From assembly GCA_947483545.1 (NCBI GenBank), contig CANKNP010000039.1, positions 1 through 21,112 of the forward strand: a stretch of DNA of 21,112 bases, given 5' to 3'. How positions within the stretch are numbered: the first letter of the stretch is position 1; every line of letters begins with the position of its first letter. The notes under the pieces are model-generated. The model had not been told where the DNA came from and ran no database searches. It saw only the letters and a list, made by a program, of their open reading frames with translations. This DNA comes from Deltaproteobacteria bacterium (GTDB lineage: Bacteria; Myxococcota; UBA796; SXON01). The position numbers and the translations under genes are program-made. This document shows, one piece after another, positions 15,118 to 21,112 of this stretch.

Positions 15118-15591
15118 CTACTGCGTCGAAGCCCACCCCAACGCCGCCGCTAGCCCCGAGCACGCGATCACCAGCAACAGCGCCGCACCCGCGAACGCCC
15201 AGCGAACCTCCGCGCCCCCCCGCGAGCGCGCCGGCTGCGGCGGAGCGATCGGGGCCGCGGCCGCAACGACGGGCTCCGTCTTCTCCACCCCCGCCACCAG
15301 CTCCACCGTGAACGTGTGCGCGCCGAGCACGATCCGGTCGCCTTCTTTGACCTGCTTGTGGTCCGGCACCCGCTGGCCGTTCACGAACAGCCCGTTCCGG
15401 CTCCCCGCATCCTGCACCCACACAGCGCCATTATGTAGGAGAACCCTGGCATGTTGCCGGCTCACCCCTGCGTCGTCGATATGGACCTCGTTCTCCGGAT
15501 CCCGGCCGAGCCGCAGGCCCGCCACGGTGACCGGGAAGCGGCTCCCGGCGAGGATGCCTTCGACACCAACCAAAAGCGGGGTCCGGTCCAT
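15118..15591 (-). CDS. FHA domain protein with C-terminal transmembrane helix
   Basis: The 157-residue protein carries a forkhead-associated domain at residues about 5-95, which binds phosphothreonine peptides. Conserved residues are all present: G-R-D (residues 28-30), SRQHARV, DAGSRNG and VNGQRV, with a final strand GDRIVLGAHTFTVEL. A Pro/Ala-rich linker (residues 105-125) leads to one membrane helix WAFAGAALLLVIACSGLAAALG at the C-terminus, so the FHA domain probably faces the cytoplasm. ATG 15589-15591 has AGGA close upstream. It is divergent from the sigma factor gene. A role as phosphopeptide adaptor near a Ser/Thr kinase network is known for the family; no kinase is in this window. Confidence 0.9.
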   Translation of the reverse strand: MDRTPLLVGVEGILAGSRFPVTVAGLRLGRDPENEVHIDDAGVSRQHARVLLHNGAVWVQDAGSRNGLFVNGQRVPDHKQVKEGDRIVLGAHTFTVELVAGVEKTEPVVAAAAPIAPPQPARSRGGAEVRWAFAGAALLLVIACSGLAAALGWASTQ

Positions 15592-15631
15592 CAGTTCCTG
15601 TGCGCTCGGGTCAAGCCCGACTCTCGCGGGC

Positions 15632-15665
15632 GAAGTGAATTAACCCACTTCCGCAAAGTGCGGAA
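15632..15665. promoter_or_regulatory. Two overlapping inverted repeats upstream of the sigma factor gene
   Basis: GAAGTG (15632-15637) pairs with CACTTC (15646-15651) around an 8-nt loop. The latter overlaps TTCCGCA (15649-15655), which pairs with TGCGGAA (15659-15665) around AAG, a 7-bp perfect stem. The two structures share 15649-15651 and are mutually exclusive as RNA. They lie between the FHA gene start (15591) and the sigma gene (15716). They may be operator half-sites or an RNA switch. Function is inference. Confidence 0.5.
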
Positions 15666-15715
15666 CCCCCCGCCGCGCCTCGTGTCCAACTGCCTGAACG
15701 GAAAGCCCGGATCTC

Positions 15716-16351
15716 ATGCTGCTCGCCCTCTTCGCCGCCGTCTCCTTCCCCGGTCTCCGGTTGGCGGGCCCGACCGACGTTGACCTCGTCGATCGCTTTC
15801 AGCACGGCGATCGGCGCGCATTCGACGAGATCGTGCGTCGCTACCAGGATCGCGTCTACACGCTGTGCCGCCGCTGGCTCGACGATGCGCAGGGAGCCGA
15901 GGAGACCGCGCAGGATGTGTTCATCGCGCTGTACCGCTCCCTCCCCGGTTTTCGCGGCGAGAGCCAGCTCTCCACCTGGGTCTTCAAGGTCACGCTCAAC
16001 CACTGCAAGAACCACCGCCTCTACCGGAACCGCCGAGCCTACCGCAAGCATGAGGCCATCGGCCCCCGCCCCGATGACGAAGGCCCGGAGCATCAGATCG
16101 CGGATGAGGTCGCCCGGACCGACGCCTCGGTCCACCGTTTGGAGGCCGAGTCGCTCGTCAGCCACGCCCTCGCGCAGCTCGACGAGGAGCATCGGCAGAT
16201 CCTCTTGCTCCGCGACGTCGAGGACCTACCTTATGAGGAGATCGGTGACATTCTCGATCTCCCCCGCGGCACCGTGAAGAGCCGCATTCATCGCGCCCGA
16301 GCCGAGCTCGGCGCCATTCTCGCCCGCAAGATGGGGCGGGAGGATCTATAA
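15716..16351 (+). CDS. ECF-type RNA polymerase sigma factor
   Basis: The 211-residue protein matches extracytoplasmic-function sigma-70 factors of the RpoE-like group. Region 2 spans about residues 22-100: LVDRFQHGDRRAFDEIVRRY, then AEETAQDVFIALYRSLPGF and STWVFKVTLNHCKN. Region 4 spans about 150-205: LDEEHRQILLLRDVEDLPYE, with the helix-turn-helix EIGDILDLPRGTVKSRIHRA. It directs RNA polymerase to stress or envelope promoters. The N-terminus MLLALFAAVSFPGLRLAG is oddly hydrophobic for a sigma factor, so the true start may be later; no good internal start is obvious. The stop TAA at 16349-16351 is followed directly by the ATG of the anti-sigma gene, a coupled pair. Confidence 0.93.
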   Translation: MLLALFAAVSFPGLRLAGPTDVDLVDRFQHGDRRAFDEIVRRYQDRVYTLCRRWLDDAQGAEETAQDVFIALYRSLPGFRGESQLSTWVFKVTLNHCKNHRLYRNRRAYRKHEAIGPRPDDEGPEHQIADEVARTDASVHRLEAESLVSHALAQLDEEHRQILLLRDVEDLPYEEIGDILDLPRGTVKSRIHRARAELGAILARKMGREDL

Positions 16352-17305
16352 ATGGACACGTTCTTCGCCAGAAACCGCCTCTCTGCCTACCTCGACGGCG
16401 ACCTGCCCATCGGCGAGGCCCGCGAGGTCGAGCTCGCGCTGAACCGCGATCCCGACCTGCGCGCCGAGTACGACCAGCTCCGCTCGGCCGTGGACTTTCT
16501 CCGTTCCAACGGGCCTATCCCAGCACCCGAGGGCTTCGCCAACCGCTTGCACATCCGCCTTGCCCAGGAGCCCGCCCCGAGCCGCCTCCGCGTCATCCTC
16601 GGCCGCATCCGGCCCGAGCGCGTTGGCATCTTCGCCGTTGCCGCGGCAGCGCTGCTGTTCGTTGGGACCCGCCATGCGGACGAGGTCGAGCCATCGCCCG
16701 CCCCCACCGTCGCCGCCGCGAAAGCCCCGAGCGTGCTGTCAGAGCCCTCGCCCACGGTCGATGGTGCTGGCGAGCTTGCTGCCAACGGGGTGCTCGGCGA
16801 TGAGGGGGGCTTCGCAGGCGTCACCAGCCCGTCCAAGGTCAGACCTCCGATGCAGAAGCAGTCGGGCGTTGACAAAGAGGCGTTCCAAGCCGAGTGGGAG
16901 AAAGACCCCGACGCCCAGGTCGTCGCGGAGGCGGGTGCACCTGAGGGGCAGAACCGCGCGCCCGGCCAGGTCGCGACGCAGTCCGCACCGTCTGAGAGCC
17001 TCTACTCCCCTGCGCCCTGGCGCTACCGCATCCGCTCGACGAGCGCGAACCCGCTCAAGGATCTGATGGCGGTGGCTGCCTCGCTTGGCGGGCGCATCGT
17101 GGACGCCAAGGGCCGCCCGATCGGCGACTACCCGATGGAGGAGGGCGACTCCAAGGCGGTCCGGGTGTTCGTGCCCTCGTACAACGTGGAAGCCCTGCAG
17201 CGAAAGCTGGAGGCGCTCGGCACCGTGGACACCATCGCGACGGATCCGGACGTGCTCTACCAGAACGGGGCGGAGGTGCCGGTGTCGATTGAGGTGATGC
17301 GGTAG
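16352..17305 (+). CDS. Membrane-bound anti-sigma factor with large extracytoplasmic domain
   Basis: Of 317 residues, the first 51 form the anti-sigma helical bundle: RNRLSAYLDGDLPIGEAREV, then LNRDPDLRAEYDQL. The zinc-binding H-x3-C-x2-C motif is missing, so it is a zinc-independent version. One transmembrane helix spans residues 91-105 (VGIFAVAAAALLFVG). A Pro/Ala/Ser-rich linker (about 108-230) follows. Residues about 232-317 are a compact domain: PLKDLMAVAASLGGRIVD, then KAVRVFVPSYNVEALQRKLE and GTVDTIATDPDV, resembling DUF4349-like periplasmic domains of other anti-sigma proteins. The gene starts at the base after the sigma stop. It should hold the sigma factor at the membrane and release it on a periplasmic signal. 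Confidence 0.88.
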   Translation: MDTFFARNRLSAYLDGDLPIGEAREVELALNRDPDLRAEYDQLRSAVDFLRSNGPIPAPEGFANRLHIRLAQEPAPSRLRVILGRIRPERVGIFAVAAAALLFVGTRHADEVEPSPAPTVAAAKAPSVLSEPSPTVDGAGELAANGVLGDEGGFAGVTSPSKVRPPMQKQSGVDKEAFQAEWEKDPDAQVVAEAGAPEGQNRAPGQVATQSAPSESLYSPAPWRYRIRSTSANPLKDLMAVAASLGGRIVDAKGRPIGDYPMEEGDSKAVRVFVPSYNVEALQRKLEALGTVDTIATDPDVLYQNGAEVPVSIEVMR

Positions 17306-17321
17306 GGGATAGACCCCGGCG

Positions 17322-18893
17322 ATGCGCCGTCGCTCCTTCAACACCACCGGCCCCTGCAACGCCGAATGGCACTACATGTTGCCGCCTGGGGACCGCCTTC
17401 CAGACCTGGCGGCCCTCGTGGACGAGAAGCTCTACTTTGTCGTCCACGCCGCGCGGCAGACGGGCAAGACCACGGCGATGATCGCGTTCGCACAGCAGTT
17501 GAGGGAGGCGGGCAAGGCAGCCGTTTACGTCACGCTCGAGAGCAGCGGTGCTTTCCCGGACACCGAACGCGCCGAGCCGGTGTGGCTGGACGCCATTCGC
17601 AGACGCGCCGCACTTCAGCTCCCCGCGTCTCAGTGCCCCCCGCCTGGAGATGCAGGAGCAGCCGTCGGCTCCCGCCTGAACGGGCTTCTCGGGCGCTGGG
17701 CCGCTGCGTTGGGGGAGGTTCCCCTGATCCTGCTCCTCGACGAGGCGGACGTGATCACCGGCGAGGCGATGATCAGCTTCTTGCGGCAGCTTCGTGACGG
17801 ATTTGCGGGTCGCAACGTGGGCGTGTTCCCGACCAGCATCGCCCTTGTCGGCATGCGCGACCTTCGCGACTACCTGACACTGGCGAAGGACGGCGTGATG
17901 ATCAACCCCGGCAGCCCCTTCAACGTCAAAAAGGCCTCGCTCACGCTCCGGAACTTCACGCACGCCGAGGTCGGGCGCCTCTATGCCCAACACACGACAG
18001 AGACCGGCCAGGAATTCACGCCCGAATCGGTCTCTCGCGCCTTTTATTGGACGCAGGGTCAACCGTTCCTGGTGAACGCCCTCGCCTACCAGTGTGTTGG
18101 GTACGCTCGACAGTTGGACGACCCCCGAATTGAAGGCACGGTGACCGCCGAACACATCGACGCGGCCAAAGAAGCCTTGATCCAGTCGAGGACGACCCAC
18201 CTCGACAGCCTCGCCCAAAAGCTGAGCGACCCGAGGCTCGCGCCTATTCTCCAGGCGGTACTGCTGGGCGATTCCGCCCTTGCTTATGACTCCGATGACT
18301 TCCAATACGCCACTGACCTTGGGCTCCTTCGTCGCGGCGAGGACGAGGCGGAGATCGCGAATCCGCTGTATCGTGAGGTGCTGGTCCGGCAACTCTCCTA
18401 CAACACCCAACGAAACGTCACAAAGCCCTGGTGGCCGTGGCAAACCCCCGACGGGCGGTTGGACATGCCGGCGCTCATGCTCGCGTTCCAAGGTTGGTGG
18501 CGGGAGAACGCCGATGGGCTCAAACGACGGGCGCCCGTGGGCTATACCGAAGCCACCGCGCATCTCGCGTTTATGGGCTTTCTGCAGCGGGTCGTAAATG
18601 GCGGCGGCCGGGTGTACCGCGAGTATGGCGCTGGCCGCGGGCGGATCGACATCCTCGTGGAGTATGGGGGGGGCCGTCACGCCGTCGAACTGAAGCGCGT
18701 GCGCCCCAAGGATGGGGCGCTCGCCGTGCGAACCAAGGGCATCGCCCAGCTCGGGCGCTACCTCGACACGCTCGGGCTCAACGAGGGCTGGCTCGTGATC
18801 TTTGACCAACGCAAGGGGCGGACGTGGGAGGAGCGGATCACGAATGAGGATGTGAGCGATGGGGGAAGGACGCTGCATCTCGTCGGGGGTTGA
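17322..18893 (+). CDS. AAA-like ATPase with C-terminal PD-(D/E)XK nuclease domain
   Basis: The 523-residue protein begins FNTTGPCNAEWHYMLPPGDR, the start typical of a family of AAA-like ATPases. Walker A is degenerate, HAARQTGKTT at residues 42-51, and Walker B is LILLLDEAD at about 135-143. A winged-helix-like middle region follows. The C-terminus carries a PD-(D/E)XK nuclease core: D443 in RIDILVEY, E456-L-K458 in AVELKRV, and Q476 in GIAQLGRYL, then strand EGWLVIFDQR. The order D, then E-x-K, then Q matches the fold. Such ATPase-nuclease proteins are widespread and usually uncharacterised; a defence or mobile-element role is sometimes suspected, but the context here (no other defence gene) does not settle it. 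It follows the anti-sigma gene by 16 bp. Codon use matches the neighbours. Confidence 0.85.
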   Translation: MRRRSFNTTGPCNAEWHYMLPPGDRLPDLAALVDEKLYFVVHAARQTGKTTAMIAFAQQLREAGKAAVYVTLESSGAFPDTERAEPVWLDAIRRRAALQLPASQCPPPGDAGAAVGSRLNGLLGRWAAALGEVPLILLLDEADVITGEAMISFLRQLRDGFAGRNVGVFPTSIALVGMRDLRDYLTLAKDGVMINPGSPFNVKKASLTLRNFTHAEVGRLYAQHTTETGQEFTPESVSRAFYWTQGQPFLVNALAYQCVGYARQLDDPRIEGTVTAEHIDAAKEALIQSRTTHLDSLAQKLSDPRLAPILQAVLLGDSALAYDSDDFQYATDLGLLRRGEDEAEIANPLYREVLVRQLSYNTQRNVTKPWWPWQTPDGRLDMPALMLAFQGWWRENADGLKRRAPVGYTEATAHLAFMGFLQRVVNGGGRVYREYGAGRGRIDILVEYGGGRHAVELKRVRPKDGALAVRTKGIAQLGRYLDTLGLNEGWLVIFDQRKGRTWEERITNEDVSDGGRTLHLVGG

Positions 18894-18896
18894 CCC

Positions 18897-20429
18897 TCAC
18901 CCCGCAAACGCCAACGCCTGCAAATCCCAGGACATCTCCACCGGCGCCTGATCATCCGTCAGCACCCGCGCCCCCTCCCATCCTTCGACCTCCGGCTGGA
19001 TCCGCTTCTTGAAGGTGGACCGGATTTGATCCAAGCCCGCGGCGTGAACCAACTCCAGTTCTTGCACCGCGTGATCCAGCGCCTTCGGGCGTACGAGGCC
19101 GATGAGCACCGTGTTGCTCGTCCCCGCGTCCACGGTCACCACCTGCGGAAAAACTTCCCGCATGGTCGCGTAGATCATCTGGCCCAGGCTCTCGCTCACG
19201 CCCTTTACCGACGCCACGTTGATCCCCACCACGCCGTCCTCCCCGAGGTGCTCTGATACCTCACGCCAGAACTCCACCGTCGTGAGATGAAACGGGATGT
19301 AGGGCTGCCGATAGGCGTCGATCAACATCACGTCGTATCGATTCTGCGTCGCGGCAAGGAAAACCCGGCCGTCCATCACGTAGGGTGTCACACGCGGGTC
19401 GGCATCGTCAAAGTAGGCTTTGCCGACCTCGATCACCGCCCCGTCGATCTCGACGCCATCGACATGGACCTCGGGGAACGCGCCAAGTACATGCCGCGCA
19501 ACCGTTCCCCCAGCGAGGCCCACGACCAGCACCTCCTTGGTCGTCTCCGGGTTGTCCCGAAACAGCGCCACCGCCGCGAGGTAGGGCCAATATCCGCGGG
19601 TCTCAGCCGTCCCGTCGATGCACTTGACGGAGTGAACTCCTACGCCTTCGTTCAAATACAGGTGGTACGCCTTCGGGCACTTGCCCCAAGGTTCGACCAC
19701 CACTTGGATGAAGTGGTAGACCGACTCCTGCTCCCAAACCAATCCGTCCATCGGGCGAATCGTGCCGGCGGGCAGCAGCGCGGTTGCCCAAATCGCTGCG
19801 GCCCCAAGGCCCTTCGGTCCCCATCGACAAACGGCGGAGACCAATACAAGCAGGCCGCCGACCAACACGAAAGTATTGCGAACACCCAGCAGGGGCACCA
19901 GCGCCAGGGCCGGCAACACCGAGCCAGCGATCGAGCCCAACGTGCTGAGAGCGTACAACCGGCCTGCAGCCCGGCCGACCTCTTCGGGCGGGCCGCCCAC
20001 CAGCCGGATCGCCCAGGGCGAGACCATCCCCATGAGCGTGACCGGCGCCGCCATCAGCCCGAGGATGCCCAGGATCCCGCCCACGATGGTCGCGATGGCC
20101 ATGGTGGGCTCGTCCACGGTCTTGCCGGACACCAGCGGCCGCATGATCGCGGCGGCGGCCCGGAGGATCGGCTGACCGGCGAGCGGGATGAACAGCACCA
20201 GCACGCCGGCGGTCAACGTGACCGTGCTCAACGAACGCAAGCTTGGGTGTTTGTCGGCCTGCTTCCCACCGATCCAATAGCCTGCGGAGAGGAAGATCAT
20301 CATCGAGGTGATGAGCACCGTGGTGACGAGCAGGCTGGTGCCGAAGAATGGCGCCAGCAGGCGCAAGCCGGTCATTTCGACCGCCATCACGCAGAGACCG
20401 GAGACGAAGACGAGGAGCTTCAACCGCAT
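18897..20429 (-). CDS. Fused MFS transporter/spermidine synthase-like protein
   Basis: The 510-residue protein has about six hydrophobic helices in the first 220 residues (for example LLVFVSGLCVMAVEMTGLRL and TMAIATIVGGILGILGLMAA). The rest is a polyamine-synthase-like Rossmann domain: EQESVYHFIQVVVE at 233-246, SAM-binding GLAGGTV at 304-310, acidic VEID at 326-329, DGRVFL at 353-358 and catalytic-type DAYRQPY at 371-377. This is the architecture databases call fused MFS/spermidine synthase. Its real activity is mostly unknown and need not be spermidine synthesis. ATG is at 20427-20429. It starts 9 bp after the upstream PQQ-like gene ends and is probably in one operon. It converges on the AAA-nuclease gene with only 3 bp between stops. 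Confidence 0.92.
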   Translation of the reverse strand: MRLKLLVFVSGLCVMAVEMTGLRLLAPFFGTSLLVTTVLITSMMIFLSAGYWIGGKQADKHPSLRSLSTVTLTAGVLVLFIPLAGQPILRAAAAIMRPLVSGKTVDEPTMAIATIVGGILGILGLMAAPVTLMGMVSPWAIRLVGGPPEEVGRAAGRLYALSTLGSIAGSVLPALALVPLLGVRNTFVLVGGLLVLVSAVCRWGPKGLGAAAIWATALLPAGTIRPMDGLVWEQESVYHFIQVVVEPWGKCPKAYHLYLNEGVGVHSVKCIDGTAETRGYWPYLAAVALFRDNPETTKEVLVVGLAGGTVARHVLGAFPEVHVDGVEIDGAVIEVGKAYFDDADPRVTPYVMDGRVFLAATQNRYDVMLIDAYRQPYIPFHLTTVEFWREVSEHLGEDGVVGINVASVKGVSESLGQMIYATMREVFPQVVTVDAGTSNTVLIGLVRPKALDHAVQELELVHAAGLDQIRSTFKKRIQPEVEGWEGARVLTDDQAPVEMSWDLQALAFAG

Positions 20430-20438
20430 CGCGGGGGG

Positions 20439-21112
20439 CTAACGCTGCGGGGAGGGGGGCTGATCGACGGCGAGGGGAGGGGAGACGATCCGGAGGTCCC
20501 TCGCCCCAAGCGGTGTGGGCGACGCCCAGACGAAGGCGCCCGAGGCCGCGTCCAGCGCGAGGATCACGGATCGCGCTGAGAGGTAGACCGTCCCGTCCCG
20601 GGTCATCACCCCCTCGGATCTGCGGCTATCAAGGCACGCTTCTCGATGCCGTCCGGCTCTCCTTCCTCAAATCGGTCCCACGGCCATCGCGGCGTTTCGG
20701 CTTCGGTCGCCCAAAGCAGGTCCACGAAAGGATCGAGGGCGAGCCGCTGGAGGTGCAGGCCAATCGCCGCGCTCGGGCCCATGACGACCAGCGTGGGGCG
20801 CCCGGCCTGGAGTGGGAGCTGCACGAGATCTCGCTCGGCTCGAAAATCGACGAGCTTCGGCAGCAACCTCCCCGCGGTCAGGGGTGCGGTGGACCTGGGA
20901 GCATCACCAAGGCCCGCCTGTTCGGGCCAGGGTCCGCTCGGCGAGAAGGCATCCAGCGGGTTCTCCGCGTCGGTGCCCAACGCGATCTGGAGCTCCCGAA
21001 TGCGCCCGCCGTCCTGTGCGCCCGACGCTGCGGCGAGTGCGCGGTGCACAGGGTCGTCGGCGGGCGCCCCCTCGGACGGCAACGGGGCGACGAGGCCGGG
21101 CCAGGGTTGCAG
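20439..21112 (-). CDS. PQQ-like beta-propeller protein, 5' partial and frameshifted
   Basis: The reading frame is open to the right edge, so the N-terminus lies outside. The visible frame gives at least 168 residues and stops at TGA 20606-20608, right after AADPRG. The expected C-terminus is in another frame: MTRDGTVYLSARSVILALD, then AASGAFVWASP, ending at TAG 20439-20441. DGTVYL...ALDAASGAFVW is the characteristic PQQ-like (PQQ_2) blade. Adding one G in the G5 run (plus-strand C-run 20609-20613) joins the frames as ADPRG-V-M-T-R-D-G-T. So a single base is missing from the gene or from the sequence. Such propellers include BamB-like and dehydrogenase-type proteins. The stop is 9 bp before the spermidine-synthase-like gene, suggesting an operon. 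Confidence 0.65.

Noticed and set aside
17055..18878. Minus-strand open frame of 607 codons
   Set aside because: Antisense to the AAA-nuclease gene, which has Walker and PD-(D/E)XK motifs.
19287..20579. Plus-strand open frame of 430 codons
   Set aside because: Antisense to the fused MFS/spermidine synthase gene; His/Arg/Gln-rich with no domain.

Overview
The window is high-GC DNA (strong G/C preference at third codon positions) from a Gram-negative bacterium. The gene content points to Myxococcota or a related former-deltaproteobacterial lineage: many lipobox lipoproteins, an OmpA protein with a thrombospondin type-3-like calcium repeat, an AgmX/PglI-type C-terminal domain, an FHA membrane protein, a WD40 exported protein, and an ECF sigma/anti-sigma pair. 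This placement is an inference from domains; no rRNA, tRNA or marker gene is present. No CRISPR array, prophage or intact insertion sequence was seen.

Layout. 1-230: a 9-bp-stem hairpin and an imperfect direct repeat. 230-607 (-): a HIT-family protein. 650-860 (+): a signal-peptide gene cut off where it meets a cut-off AI-2E/PerM-type transporter gene (863-1102, -) at an inverted repeat. 1099-2910 (-): a single ORF joining acetate kinase to a PduL-type phosphate acyltransferase, overlapping the transporter start by GTGA. 3002-4216 and 4250-4591 (-): uncharacterised proteins. 4606-6015 (+): an anchored uncharacterised protein. 6409-7707 (-): an ankyrin-like protein with a duplicated domain. 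7851-9821 (+): a two-propeller WD40 protein, translationally coupled to a frameshifted small lipoprotein. 10143-12679 (-): a run of envelope genes (OmpA family, Ig-like lipoprotein, beta-helix relic, lipoprotein), of which only the last looks intact. 13009-14813 (+): an SRPBCC-AgmX fusion and an exported protein. 14895-15041: a 52-bp tandem repeat. 15118-15591 (-): an FHA protein, divergent from an ECF sigma/anti-sigma pair (15716-17305, +). 17322-18893 (+): an AAA-like ATPase with a C-terminal PD-(D/E)XK nuclease. 18897-20429 (-): a fused MFS/spermidine synthase. 20439-21112 (-): the 3' part of a PQQ-like beta-propeller gene with a one-base frameshift.

How the parts fit. The most notable item is the AckA-PduL fusion. 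The two enzymes share acetyl-phosphate as intermediate, so one polypeptide could interconvert acetyl-CoA and acetate with ATP formation. The sigma/anti-sigma pair with a divergent FHA protein suggests an envelope-stress or signalling locus. A second theme is breakage: three abutting truncated-gene junctions and three small frame-disrupting changes. Either this is a decaying stretch of accessory envelope genes or the assembly has errors; the 8-bp tandem duplication in the beta-helix relic looks like a genuine slippage mutation, while the two homopolymer shifts could be sequencing errors.
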